A stretch of 64,000 bases of DNA from Flavobacterium sp. K5-23 (GCF_023278045.1 NZ_CP056783.1:1178001-1242000); one strand, 5' to 3'. Counted from the stretch's first letter, positions 7,555-17,378 are shown. Made by a program: numbers and translations. Notes: generated by a model from the sequence alone, not told the origin.

Positions 7555-9852
7555 ATGGAAAAGTTAAGATTTGATTTTGATCAAAAAAACTTCAATAAAC
7601 TATTCCCGTTTTATATATTAATTGATTCTGATTTAAAAATAAAGGGGTTTGGTGAAAGTTTGGCAAAGGCTTTACCAAAGATTAAACTTAATGATGATTT
7701 TGCGGCCTCTTTTGCCGTTAAAAGGCCCTATGTTGACACTCCTACTTTTGAAAATTTAGTTGCTGTCTTTAATCAATTAGTCCTTATAGCAACAACCTCT
7801 GAATCTGTTGATTTAAGAGGGCAATTCCAGGAACTTAACGGCTGTATTTTATTTGTGGGTTCTCCGTGGTTTGTTTCGATGGACCAAGTTAGAGAAAAAA
7901 AATTAACACTACACGATTTTGCTTTCCACGATCCTCTATTAGACCTACTCCATGTGTTAAAGACACAAGAAATCACTACCAAAGAATTAAAAGAATTATT
8001 AATTAAAATTAATAATCAAAAGAAAATATTAAAAAGAGATCAGGAGGAATTAAATAGACTTTCTCTTGTGGCGAGTGCTAATGAAAATGGTGTTGTTTTC
8101 ACAAAGCCTAGCGGTGAAATATTTTGGTGTAATGAAGCCTATTTAAAGCTTACTGGTTATTCTAAAGAAGAAGTAATGGGGAAAACCCCTATTCAACTTG
8201 GCAAATGTAATGAAACTAGTGAGGAAGAGTTGCTTAAAATGATAGTCCCATTTGTAAATGGAGATCCGTTTAATGTTGAACATCTTCATCGAAGAAAAAA
8301 CAGTAGAAACTTTTGGGTTAGAACTAAAGGACAGCCTATATTAGACTCAGATGGGGAAGTGGTACAGTACTTTGCTATGATTGAGGATATTACCATAAAA
8401 AAGAAACACGAAGAAATATTACGAAACGAAAAAGAGAAGTACAGCAACATTATTGCCAATATGAACTTGGGGCTGATTGAAGTTGATCATAACGAAAGGA
8501 TTATTTTAGCTAATAATAGTTTTTGCGATTTTAGTGGATATAGCCTAAAAGAGTTAATAGGTAAAAAAGCATCTAGTTTGCTTCTAACAGACGAAAGTAG
8601 AGAATTGGTTAAATCTAAAAATAAATTAAGAACTGAAGGTATTACCGATTCGTATGAGTTACAAGTAAAGAATAAAAAGGGGGAGCTTAGGCATTGGTTA
8701 GTTAGTGGAGCGCCAAATTATGATTTAAACAACAAGGTGATAGGTTCAATAGGAATACATCTAGACATAACGGAGCAGAAAGAGCAAGAAGAAAGGTTAT
8801 ATTTACTATCCTTAATTGCTGAAAAAAATATAAATGCAGTTCTGATTTCAGATGTTGACGGTAATATTGAATGGGTTAATTCAAGTTTTGAAAAGATGTC
8901 AGGTTATACGAAAGAGGAATTAGTTGGGATAAAACCAGGTCATATATTACAAGGGCCCAAAACAAATCTTGATACCATTGCGTACTTAAAAAAACAAATT
9001 AGCAAAGGTCAACCGTTTAGTTGTGAAATTATAAATTACTCCAAAACGGGAGAGGAATATTGGGTGAAAATTCAAGGACAAGCTTTGTATAATAAGAAGG
9101 GCGAAATAGTTCGGTTTTTTGCTATTGAAGAAAATATTTCCAATAAAAAATTATTAGAAAGTAAAAGTCAAGAATTGGTAATAAGTCTTGCTAAGTCTAA
9201 TAAAGAATTGGAAGATTATGCTCAAATAGTTTCACATGATTTAAAATCACCCTTACGCAGCATACATTCATTAATTTCTTGGATTAAAGCGGATAATGAC
9301 AAAGTTTTTAGTGACCAAACCTTGAACTATTTTTCAATGATGGAAAATAAAGTGGAGAAAATGGATCATTTAATTGAAGGAATCTTGACTTATTCTAAAA
9401 TTGATAAAGAGGACATGGCTATTGAAAAGGTTAATACTCATCAGATAATTCAGAGTATAATTGATATTATCCATATTCCAAAACACATTACTATTATTAT
9501 AAAAAACACCTTGCCAATTATTAATGCTGATCGCTATAGAATACAGCAGCTATTTCAAAATATTATTGGGAATGCGGTAAATTATATCGAGAAAGCTATT
9601 GGTTTAGTTGAAATATCTTCGGAAGAATTTGATAATTATTATGTTTTTTCTATAAAAGATAATGGAGTTGGAATTGCGAAAAAAAATCACCAAAAAATAT
9701 TTAATACTTTTCAATCGTATACTACAAGCGAGCATTCAACCGGTCTAGGTCTATCAATTGTTAAGAAAATTATCGAAACATACAAGGGTGAAATTTGGAT
9801 TGAAAGTGAAGAAGGAGTAGGCACAACCTTTTTCTTAAAACTTAATAAATAA
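7555..9852 (+). CDS. HNOBA-PAS-PAS-PAS sensor histidine kinase
   Basis: A soluble hybrid-sensor kinase of 765 residues. Residues 1-135 form a haem-NO-binding-associated (HNOBA) domain with the HDFAFHDPLLDLL end typical of H-NOX partners. A coiled coil follows, then three PAS/PAC modules at roughly 165-285, 290-410 and 415-535. Next are HisKA with H561 (IVSHDLKSPLRS) and an HATPase with its N box near NAVNYIE, DNGVGI and STGLGLSIV. No transmembrane segment is evident, so it should act in the cytoplasm on NO-loaded H-NOX. Targets are probably the receivers of the same operon. Confidence 0.92.
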   Translation: MEKLRFDFDQKNFNKLFPFYILIDSDLKIKGFGESLAKALPKIKLNDDFAASFAVKRPYVDTPTFENLVAVFNQLVLIATTSESVDLRGQFQELNGCILFVGSPWFVSMDQVREKKLTLHDFAFHDPLLDLLHVLKTQEITTKELKELLIKINNQKKILKRDQEELNRLSLVASANENGVVFTKPSGEIFWCNEAYLKLTGYSKEEVMGKTPIQLGKCNETSEEELLKMIVPFVNGDPFNVEHLHRRKNSRNFWVRTKGQPILDSDGEVVQYFAMIEDITIKKKHEEILRNEKEKYSNIIANMNLGLIEVDHNERIILANNSFCDFSGYSLKELIGKKASSLLLTDESRELVKSKNKLRTEGITDSYELQVKNKKGELRHWLVSGAPNYDLNNKVIGSIGIHLDITEQKEQEERLYLLSLIAEKNINAVLISDVDGNIEWVNSSFEKMSGYTKEELVGIKPGHILQGPKTNLDTIAYLKKQISKGQPFSCEIINYSKTGEEYWVKIQGQALYNKKGEIVRFFAIEENISNKKLLESKSQELVISLAKSNKELEDYAQIVSHDLKSPLRSIHSLISWIKADNDKVFSDQTLNYFSMMENKVEKMDHLIEGILTYSKIDKEDMAIEKVNTHQIIQSIIDIIHIPKHITIIIKNTLPIINADRYRIQQLFQNIIGNAVNYIEKAIGLVEISSEEFDNYYVFSIKDNGVGIAKKNHQKIFNTFQSYTTSEHSTGLGLSIVKKIIETYKGEIWIESEEGVGTTFFLKLNK

Positions 9853-9855
9853 ACC

Positions 9856-10989
9856 ATGAAAATTATTCAAGCCTCTAAAAATGGAAATCAAAACTGGGAT
9901 TATTTTCAAGAGAAAACAATTCTAAAAAATCCATTAGTCTTGGTTTTTGGTAATAGGTTTCTTTTAGAAAATGTAGAAGTTATAAATAATATTCGTCAAG
10001 AATTTCCATATGAAGATATAGTTTTTGGGTCAACAGCTGGGGAAATATTATGTTGTAATGTAAACGACAATTCTATTTCTGTAACTGCTATGGAGTTTGA
10101 AAAAGGTTCTTTTGTAGTTGAAAGAGAAAATATTCTAAACTATGATAAAAACGCAAAAAAGCTAGGGGAAGCACTCTATCATAAAATTCCAAAAGAAAAT
10201 TTGAAACACTTATTTGTTTTATCTGAAGGGAGTTTTGTAAATGGTAGTTCCTTAATAAATGGGTTAGAAATCAAAATTGATTCTGCAGTTTCTGTAACGG
10301 GAGGGATGTGTGGTGATGATGCCCGATTTGAAAAAACAGTAGCTTCATACAAAGAGAATCCAAAAGAAGGAGAAGTAATTTTGATTGGATTTTATGGTGA
10401 AACATTAGAAGTGTCTTTTGGCAGCTTTGGCGGTTGGATCCCTTTTGGACCGGAAAGAATAATAACAAAATCAGAAGCTAATATTCTTTATGAAATTGAT
10501 GATCAGCCTGCTCTTGACTTATATAAAAAATATTTAGGGGATAAAGCGGAAGAGTTACCGAAAGCCTCTCTATTGTATCCTTTAAATGTAACTCCAGAAG
10601 GTAAAAATGAACCCGTTGTAAGAACGATATTAAAAATTAAGAACGAAGATCAATCCATGACGTTAGCGGGGGATGTTCCAGTAAATTCTAGAGTTCAATT
10701 AATGACTGCGTCCGTTGATGGCATTGCAGAGGGTGCGCAAATCGCAGCAAAATTTGCTATGAAAAACCGAATAAACGCACCGGAAATTGCAATTTTAGTA
10801 AGTTGTATTGGTCGAAAATTAGTTATGAATCAAAGGGTAGAAGAAGAAATTGAGCAAGTTCGAGAGTCTATTGGAGAGAGGATTCCAATAACTGGATTTT
10901 ATTCCTATGGAGAAATGGCACCTTTTAATGGGAGTACATTATGTGAACTTCACAATCAAACAATGACATTAACCTTAATAAGCGAATAA
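9856..10989 (+). CDS. FIST domain sensor protein, possible NosP
   Basis: A 377-residue protein consisting of FIST_N (FGSTAGEILC near residue 60) and FIST_C (ending GFYSYGEMAPF ... ELHNQTMTL). FIST proteins are signal-input modules; one subgroup, NosP, is a haem-based NO sensor usually encoded beside its histidine kinase. The position here fits: the stop overlaps the start of a soluble kinase gene by one base (TAATG), and an H-NOX lies upstream. Haem binding is not provable from sequence; the conserved His in ELHNQT is a candidate ligand only. A general small-ligand FIST sensor is the alternative. Confidence 0.85.
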   Translation: MKIIQASKNGNQNWDYFQEKTILKNPLVLVFGNRFLLENVEVINNIRQEFPYEDIVFGSTAGEILCCNVNDNSISVTAMEFEKGSFVVERENILNYDKNAKKLGEALYHKIPKENLKHLFVLSEGSFVNGSSLINGLEIKIDSAVSVTGGMCGDDARFEKTVASYKENPKEGEVILIGFYGETLEVSFGSFGGWIPFGPERIITKSEANILYEIDDQPALDLYKKYLGDKAEELPKASLLYPLNVTPEGKNEPVVRTILKIKNEDQSMTLAGDVPVNSRVQLMTASVDGIAEGAQIAAKFAMKNRINAPEIAILVSCIGRKLVMNQRVEEEIEQVRESIGERIPITGFYSYGEMAPFNGSTLCELHNQTMTLTLISE

Positions 10990-12026
10990 TGAACCCATTA
11001 TTAAAAAGGCAAATTGACAAAAAACTTAAAGGAGGATTGAATGATTTGGACCTTTTTCTAGAAGCAATTAATGATTCGTACAAAAATTTTGAAGATCAAA
11101 TAGCATTATTGCAAAGGGCAATGAAAATTAGTTCTGACGAACTTTTTGAGGCCAATAAAAAATTGAGAGACGAGGCAGAGAGTCTAAAAGAAGTAAACAA
11201 AAATCTGGAGTTTATTCTTAATTCAATGAGTCTTGATGTGGAAATTACATCAAATGCAGACTCATTTAATTCAGCAGATTATATTCAGCAACAATCTGTA
11301 GAGATTGTAAAGATCAGTAGGCAAAGAGAGGAGTTGCTCTTAAATCTTGAAAAGCAAAATCAGGCTTTAAATGAATATGCCCATATGGTTTCCCATGATT
11401 TAAAAGCGCCATTGCGCAGCATTGATACACTTATAAATTGGTTTATCTCCGATAATGAGGAGATGATGGATGAAACTAATCTTAGATCATTAAATTTAAT
11501 TCTTTCTAATGTAGAGAAAATGGATTTATTGATTAAAGGAATTTTAGATTATTCATCAATTGAAAAACAAGAAAAGGATAATAGAATAATTGACATAAAT
11601 TTTGTGGTAGATGAAATTTTAATGACTACCAATGTGCTAGAAAATGTAGATGTTACTATAAAAAATCAATTGCCTAAAGTGTTTGGTAATGATCTTAGAT
11701 TCAAACAGATATTTCGAAATTTACTTCAAAATGCCGTGAAATATAATAATAAAGAAATTAAAATTATTGAAATAGGTCATTCAGAAAATGATAACGAATT
11801 CTGTTTTTACATTAAAGACAATGGAATAGGTATTCCAGAAAAATACCAAACTAAAATTTTTGATATTTTTTCTAAATTAGAAAATAATGACCCCTCACCA
11901 GGTATTGGTCTTTCTATTGTGAAAAAAATTATAGATTTATATAAAGGAAAAATTTGGCTGGAAAGCCAAGAAAATATCGGAACAATTTTTTATTTTACAA
12001 TAGCTAAAGGATATGGAACAGCCTAA
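10989..12026 (+). CDS. soluble sensor histidine kinase (FIST partner)
   Basis: A cytoplasmic kinase with no PAS or membrane segments. Residues 20-120 are helical and probably coiled coil. HisKA follows with H136 (MVSHDLKAPLRS), then an HATPase domain with NAVKYNN, DNGIGIPEKY and GIGLSIVKKI. The DHp core closely resembles that of the HNOBA kinase upstream (both read VSHDLK-PLRSI), so the two may phosphorylate shared receivers. Its coding start overlaps the FIST stop by one base, and its end overlaps the Hpt gene by 14 bp. That strongly suggests FIST input is relayed through this kinase. Confidence 0.9.
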   Translation: MNPLLKRQIDKKLKGGLNDLDLFLEAINDSYKNFEDQIALLQRAMKISSDELFEANKKLRDEAESLKEVNKNLEFILNSMSLDVEITSNADSFNSADYIQQQSVEIVKISRQREELLLNLEKQNQALNEYAHMVSHDLKAPLRSIDTLINWFISDNEEMMDETNLRSLNLILSNVEKMDLLIKGILDYSSIEKQEKDNRIIDINFVVDEILMTTNVLENVDVTIKNQLPKVFGNDLRFKQIFRNLLQNAVKYNNKEIKIIEIGHSENDNEFCFYIKDNGIGIPEKYQTKIFDIFSKLENNDPSPGIGLSIVKKIIDLYKGKIWLESQENIGTIFYFTIAKGYGTA

Positions 12027-12330
12027 TTTAAATTATATAAACGAGCTTTCAGGAGATAATTTTGAATTCAAGAATAAATTAATCGGTATTCTCAAAAAAG
12101 AACTCCCAATTGAAATAGCAATTTATGCTGAGCAATTTAAAAATACTAATTTAATATTAGCGTCACAATCCGTTCATAAATTAAAACATAAAATTTCTAT
12201 ACTAGGTTTAGAAAAAAGTTATTATATTGCTGAAGAATATGAACGTAATTTAAAAAAAAACACTACAAATTTAGAGCCTGATTTTGAGAATATTTTAAAA
12301 ATCATGCAGGAATTTGTGAATCATTTATAA
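12013..12330 (+). CDS. histidine phosphotransfer (Hpt) domain protein
   Basis: A 105-residue helical protein with the Hpt signature QSVHKLKHKISILG. H55 is the likely phosphorylated histidine; the usual HxLKG has H instead of G after LK. Hpt proteins pass phosphate between receivers in multistep relays. It overlaps the upstream kinase gene by 14 bp and precedes the LytTR regulator by 13 bp, so a relay kinase - receiver - Hpt - LytTR regulator is plausible. Small size and a divergent motif make the call good but not certain. Confidence 0.8.
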   Translation: MEQPNLNYINELSGDNFEFKNKLIGILKKELPIEIAIYAEQFKNTNLILASQSVHKLKHKISILGLEKSYYIAEEYERNLKKNTTNLEPDFENILKIMQEFVNHL

Positions 12331-12343
12331 AACTCCATGCCTT

Positions 12344-13051
12344 ATGAATTGTATTATAATTGATGATGAAGAAATGGCAAGAGCTATTATTGTACAATTC
12401 ATTTCAAAGAATACAGATCTAATCATTAAAGGTGAGTTTTCTAATGCTTTACAGGCCATTAAATATTTAAATCAAAATGATGTTGATTTAATATTTTTGG
12501 ATATTCATATGCCTGATTTTACGGGTTTTGATTTTATTCAAACTATTAAAAACCCTCCCAAAGTAATTTTGATCACATCGGATAGTAATTTTGCCATTGA
12601 AGCATTTGAGTATAAATGTGTTGTGGATTATCTTGTAAAGCCCATTACCGAAGATCGTTTTCAAAAATCAATTCAAAAAGCAAATTCATATAAAATAAAC
12701 TTCAATTCAAATGAATCTGCAGCTGTTTCCGAGGACAATATAAATGAATTTTATGTTAATATTGACCGTAGGTTAATCAAAATTGAAATTGCTTCAGTGA
12801 ATATTGTTGAAGCCAAAGGAGATTATATTCATATCAAAACGGAGGGAAATAATTATATTGTTCACTCTACACTTAAAAAAATTGAGGATAAATTACCAAA
12901 AGATTTATTTTTAAAAGTGCATCGCTCTTTTATTATTAACACAAAAAAAATAATTGACATTGAAGACAATAGTGTCTTGATTGCCAAAGACGTAATTCCA
13001 GTAAGTCGAGCTAATAGGCCTGAATTAATGAAAAGATTAAATCTTTTATAA
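12344..13051 (+). CDS. LytTR family response regulator
   Basis: An AlgR/LytR-type regulator. The N-terminal receiver has phosphoacceptor D53 (LIFLDIHMP) and the switch Lys in YLVKPI. A C-terminal LytTR DNA-binding domain spans about residues 128-235, with IVEAKGDYIHIKT and LKVHRSFIIN as the hallmark strands. LytTR domains bind paired direct repeats upstream of target promoters. It is the last gene of the signalling operon and the only one with a DNA-binding output, so it is the probable effector of NO signalling. The next gene, 125 bp on, is a candidate target but no clear binding repeats were found. Confidence 0.93.
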   Translation: MNCIIIDDEEMARAIIVQFISKNTDLIIKGEFSNALQAIKYLNQNDVDLIFLDIHMPDFTGFDFIQTIKNPPKVILITSDSNFAIEAFEYKCVVDYLVKPITEDRFQKSIQKANSYKINFNSNESAAVSEDNINEFYVNIDRRLIKIEIASVNIVEAKGDYIHIKTEGNNYIVHSTLKKIEDKLPKDLFLKVHRSFIINTKKIIDIEDNSVLIAKDVIPVSRANRPELMKRLNLL

Positions 13052-13176
13052 TCTGCTCACCGTAACTTAATTGCATCTCACCTATAGTAAGTACGGAATA
13101 GACTAATACTTTTTTTTAATTTACATTGATTTCATAATTTCGAATAATAAATTTAGATTATTTAAATTAGAAATTT

Positions 13177-16100
13177 ATGATGAACTTTACACTATATAAA
13201 AACGAAAATTCATTTTTTGGCTTAATGGCTCTTATTTGCTGCTTATTACTTTTTGGATTTGAAGTTAAAGTAAATGCGCAGACAGGGCCGGATTTTGGAG
13301 CGGTTTCTGAATTTGTACTTTTTTCGGGAAGCGGTGCAGTATCTAATACTGGAATTTCTATAGTGAAGGGTAATGTTGGATCGAATCTTGGAGTTATATC
13401 TGGTTTTACAACTCCTACTACTATTGATGGAAATATAGAAAATGTAAACCCAATTGCCGCACAAGCTGCTTTAGATTTAACGGCAGTCTGCGTTCAACTT
13501 CAAAATACTCCTGCAACAATTACAAGTCACATTCCAGTATATGGAAATGGAGAGACTCTTTTTCCAGGAGTTTATTCTCATGTAGCTGCTGTTTCTATTA
13601 ATGGATCTCTGACATTAGATGCTCAGGGAAATCCCAATGCATTGTTTATTATTAAAATTGTAGGAGCTCTAACTACATCAGCAGGTGCGACTGTGATTTT
13701 GACTAACGGGGCAGTTGCTGAAAATGTAATTTGGATTGCTAAAGGTGCAATTGCGATGGCTGCAGGAACTACTATGACTGGTACAGTGATAGCATATGAC
13801 GGAGCAGTTTCTATGGGAGCAGACAGTATTCTAAATGGAAGAATGTATGCCAATGTTGGCGCTGTCTCAATTTATGGAACAAAAGCAACAATTCCTACAG
13901 CAAATTTGTCTTATGCTTTTTTAGGACCTTATATTAATGTTGGTCAAGCAAAGGGTTTGTGGGTTCCATTAATGAAAGGGGATAAGTTTGATCCCAGTGA
14001 TGACCAACAGTCAGTTGCTGACACTGATTTTGTAGGTAATGCTACATATGCAATGGTCGAAACTCAAAAAGAGACGATCAGCTTTACTGACGGATTAATG
14101 GATGACGCTTACTTTTTTAGAGTGAGAATGGGGCAAAGTAATCCTTCAACTTCTTTTTATTTGGGTATTGATGTTTCGGGGGATTTAATAGCGGATCTTT
14201 TTATAGAAGCAAATATGAAAAGTCAAACCCCTTATGTTTCTTTTCATAAAAGAGATTATTCGAAAACAGGTCTTTCACCGTCTCAAACTTCTTGGTTAAA
14301 CGGAACAAAAAACAACGAATTCTTTTTGGATACAAGAAATGCCGATATATCTTCATATAGTGCAGGAACTGATATTGATGGTGGTAATAGTGGAATGGAT
14401 TACTGGATAGAATTTGGTTTTACAGAAGAAAGCTTAAAAACATATGTGCTTAATAATTTTGGGTTGTCCATTACTGGAAGTTCTGCAATTGCATTGTATG
14501 GATTTACATCAACTAGTCAAACTTCTAATGGTGATATTGCAGGAGTAAATGATAAAGAGCCAGGAGTTTTGGATAAAACCTGGGAAGAATTAGGAGTTAT
14601 CATAAATGGAACATTAGATAATATTGCATCTGGAGAAATTTTAACTCCGACAGTAGAAATTCAATCAACTACAGACACTACTCCAGTTATTTCTGGAACA
14701 TGGGGAGGGGATATGTTAGGAGATGATCATTTATCAATTACAATAAATGGGATTACTTATTCTCAAGATATTTATATAAATAATACGAACTGGAGTGTTG
14801 CTATTTTATATCCTGAATTGTTGCCAGGAACTTATGAAGTTGTGGCTACTACAACTAGAACTTCTAATAATAAAACGGTTGCCGATTCAACAACTGCTGA
14901 ATTGGTTATTCTAGGTACTGCTGAAACCACAACTGTAACATCTGCAAATGACGGAGGGCTAGAAAGCAATGGTGATTTAGCTAGTCTTATTGCCAAGAGA
15001 AGTTTCAACAGAATAAAAACAAATAGTTTTGCCAACAAAAAAGAGGCGCAAAAAAAGTTTGTTCCTTCTTCTCTTTTTTCTAAAACAACTGGTTCAATTG
15101 TTGAGTTTTCTTCTTTAATTCCTAATACAGGTATGCTTGGTACCGAAACCACATTTGTTTCCAGTCCGACAGATTTAATAGGAATCACTAATGCTCAGCA
15201 AGTATATTCGGTTGATTATTATCAAGGAGATAATAGAGTAGCGGCAGTTTTGGCTACGGCTACAGTCGGGGCTGTTTACAGTCACTCTAAAGCAATTTGT
15301 GACCGTTTGAATAATTCATCTCTTGAAAATATTATAACAATCAATCTGAGTGGATATGAAGTTATTTTGGTCGAATTAAAAAGAGCAAACGGACTTACTG
15401 AATATGCTGTGAATTTTTCTATACAACAGTTGACAGCAGCAAATAAACTTCACAGTTACTGGAATATAGAACAATATCCTGCAGGGAATTATCTTAATTT
15501 TCAAGTTTGGGGATCTTCAACAGCTCAGCTTTGCCATATTGCAAAAGGTATTATTTTTAAAATGCAACAACAAAAAACCTTATCTCCCGAAATGGTTGAT
15601 AATAGGACTCCGACCGTTTTTGTGAAAAAGGGGTTTTATAAAAACGGTAAATTAAATTTGGCGATTATTAATAAATCAAGATCTTTCAATTTAACTTTTG
15701 AAGGAAATAAAAAAGCAACTGAATTAGCAACAACTGAATTGATTTATCAAAATGTAAGTTTGACGGGGGCTTATGAACAAAATGTAGTTTTAGATTTAGG
15801 AGGGATATTTGATATAGGTCTTTCAATCGTTGGAGATAAGTCAAAACAACTGGATGGATTATATTTAGCAGATGGCCCTTGGGGACTGGATTATTCCAAA
15901 ACAGAAACAACCATTTCTTCATTTGTGATTGACAATATTGCAAATACTAGCATCGCCAAAGATCAATATGCCATAGAAAGAAACATCTCAGTTACAGGAG
16001 ACATATTCGGTACTTTGAACGTTTTTAGAAACATTCTTCCAGGTGAATTAATGTTTGATGCCAGCTCATATTCAACCTTAGGATTTACGATTCAAAATTC

Positions 16101-16632
16101 ATTGCCAGTAGAGGTAGTTTTAGTAACAGAAAACACAACTGACTGGAATAACAGATTGCGTTATCAAATGCCTGCAAACACATCACCGACTGAGACGAAT
16201 GTTCTTTTTGATAAGTTTACTAATCCATTAGGACAGAAATATAATAATGAAAAAATAAAAGGAATTGTGTTTTCGGTGCAAGGCAATTATCAGGTTTTCC
16301 AACCTTTTACAGTTTCTGTTTCTCAGTTGATATTTAAAAATGAAAGTACGTTAAGTGTAGACAGTTTTGTTAATACTTTAGTTAAAAACATTTATAATTA
16401 TCCTAATCCTTGCGTACAGTCAACAACAATTGTATTACCTAAAGTAACTGATAGTGTTAATGTGAAAATTATAGATATGACAGGTAGAACAGTAAGTAAT
16501 AAAACCTTTATGTCAATTCCTTCTAATAATGAAATTGCAATAGGATTAGACAATTTGAAGAAAGGAGTTTATTTTTTTATTGTGACAACTAATGAAAAAG
16601 AGCAGTTCCAAAACAAGTTTATAATAAACTAA
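13177..16632 (+). CDS. secreted protein with DUF3494 ice-binding-like domain and T9SS signal
   Basis: An 1151-residue exported protein. A signal peptide ends near VNAQ (residues 32-35). Residues 38-245 match the DUF3494 ice-binding beta-solenoid: FGAVSEFVLFSGSGAVSN, TFPGVYSH-like and LFIIKI segments, and the GRMYANVGAVSI closing strand. A middle region follows with Ig-like stretches and an unusually large uncharacterised part. The last 75 or so residues (YNYPNPC ... KGVYFFIV) are a type A Por secretion sorting domain, so the protein should leave through T9SS and be surface-attached or released. DUF3494 members bind ice or act as adhesins; which applies here is unknown. Confidence 0.85.
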   Translation: MMNFTLYKNENSFFGLMALICCLLLFGFEVKVNAQTGPDFGAVSEFVLFSGSGAVSNTGISIVKGNVGSNLGVISGFTTPTTIDGNIENVNPIAAQAALDLTAVCVQLQNTPATITSHIPVYGNGETLFPGVYSHVAAVSINGSLTLDAQGNPNALFIIKIVGALTTSAGATVILTNGAVAENVIWIAKGAIAMAAGTTMTGTVIAYDGAVSMGADSILNGRMYANVGAVSIYGTKATIPTANLSYAFLGPYINVGQAKGLWVPLMKGDKFDPSDDQQSVADTDFVGNATYAMVETQKETISFTDGLMDDAYFFRVRMGQSNPSTSFYLGIDVSGDLIADLFIEANMKSQTPYVSFHKRDYSKTGLSPSQTSWLNGTKNNEFFLDTRNADISSYSAGTDIDGGNSGMDYWIEFGFTEESLKTYVLNNFGLSITGSSAIALYGFTSTSQTSNGDIAGVNDKEPGVLDKTWEELGVIINGTLDNIASGEILTPTVEIQSTTDTTPVISGTWGGDMLGDDHLSITINGITYSQDIYINNTNWSVAILYPELLPGTYEVVATTTRTSNNKTVADSTTAELVILGTAETTTVTSANDGGLESNGDLASLIAKRSFNRIKTNSFANKKEAQKKFVPSSLFSKTTGSIVEFSSLIPNTGMLGTETTFVSSPTDLIGITNAQQVYSVDYYQGDNRVAAVLATATVGAVYSHSKAICDRLNNSSLENIITINLSGYEVILVELKRANGLTEYAVNFSIQQLTAANKLHSYWNIEQYPAGNYLNFQVWGSSTAQLCHIAKGIIFKMQQQKTLSPEMVDNRTPTVFVKKGFYKNGKLNLAIINKSRSFNLTFEGNKKATELATTELIYQNVSLTGAYEQNVVLDLGGIFDIGLSIVGDKSKQLDGLYLADGPWGLDYSKTETTISSFVIDNIANTSIAKDQYAIERNISVTGDIFGTLNVFRNILPGELMFDASSYSTLGFTIQNSLPVEVVLVTENTTDWNNRLRYQMPANTSPTETNVLFDKFTNPLGQKYNNEKIKGIVFSVQGNYQVFQPFTVSVSQLIFKNESTLSVDSFVNTLVKNIYNYPNPCVQSTTIVLPKVTDSVNVKIIDMTGRTVSNKTFMSIPSNNEIAIGLDNLKKGVYFFIVTTNEKEQFQNKFIIN

Positions 16633-16647
16633 TTGTGTTGTTGTTTG

Positions 16648-16679
16648 AAAGGCTGCCAGCCACGGGCAGCCTTTTTTTT
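16648..16679 (+). terminator. rho-independent terminator
   Basis: A ten-bp stem AAAGGCTGCC / GGCAGCCTTT with a 6-nt loop and a run of T lies 16 bp after the ice-binding-like gene. The GC-rich stem stands out in an AT-rich gap. Confidence 0.9.
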
Positions 16680-16857
16680 GAATTCTATGTATTCACATTT
16701 TAGTTGTATTTTATTTAAAGATTAAAACAGGAGAGTAATAAATAGCATTATGAGAGTCAAAACTTACAATTAATGCGGATAAGTGTCTTTTGTCGATTAA
16801 TTTATGCAGTTAAACTATTTTTTTTTATTTTAGGTATTGAAATATAAGAAGAAAAAG

Positions 16858-17214
16858 ATGAAAATATTAGGATATACAGAAAGTTATAATGATGAGTCCA
16901 AGTTTTCCGACACTAATAATGGGTATTATTTAGTTTCTATAAAATGGTCTGTTTTAAATGATGAGTATATTACTTTTATAAGAAAAAGTGCTATAGCATA
17001 CTGTTATAATTTAGATTGGGCTGGTCCTAAAAGTAAGTTTGAATTAGAACAATATGTGAAAAAAGAGGAAACAATTATTGTGCACCATTCATTAATACAA
17101 CCCTTTTTGATTAAATGTTGTGTTGAAAAAAAGGATTGTTTTATGTTGCCCAATACGGATGAAGTGAGGAAAGTAATTGGTTTTAAAAACACTGACTTAC
17201 AGCTAGTGATATAG
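16858..17214 (+). CDS. hypothetical protein
   Basis: A 118-residue soluble protein beginning MKILGYTESYNDESKF. I do not recognise a family. The composition is normal for a cytosolic protein, with several cysteines and histidines (HHSLIQPFLIKCCVEKKDC) in the second half. I chose the ATG at 16858 over an in-frame TTG at 16837, which would add a lysine-rich leader. It sits alone between two strong terminators, which supports an independent transcription unit. No function is claimed. Confidence 0.55.
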   Translation: MKILGYTESYNDESKFSDTNNGYYLVSIKWSVLNDEYITFIRKSAIAYCYNLDWAGPKSKFELEQYVKKEETIIVHHSLIQPFLIKCCVEKKDCFMLPNTDEVRKVIGFKNTDLQLVI

Positions 17215-17326
17215 AAAAAGTAATACAATTACTTGTGATTTTCTACCTTGTTTAATGCAATTATAATAACTGTATCTTCAATATTTCACTTATAAACATC
17301 GCTAAGCTAATTGTTTTAGAGAATAA

Positions 17327-17367
17327 AAAGCCAAAAAGGTTGTCTTTAATGCAACCTTTTTGGCTTT
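17327..17367. terminator. bidirectional terminator
   Basis: A perfect 16-bp stem AAAGCCAAAAAGGTTG / CAACCTTTTTGGCTTT with a 9-nt loop sits between two convergent genes. It can serve both the hypothetical gene (plus) and the TPR-barrel gene (minus). Confidence 0.9.
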
Positions 17368-17378
17368 GCTATTTACCT

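Noticed and set aside
13052..13176. LytTR binding repeats before the ice-binding-like gene.
   Set aside because: ACCGTAAC and ATAGTAAG words are present but poorly matched and not clearly paired, so no site is listed.
14832..15188. A 118-residue open frame opposite the ice-binding-like gene.
   Set aside because: It is a low-complexity antisense shadow inside an established secreted-protein gene.
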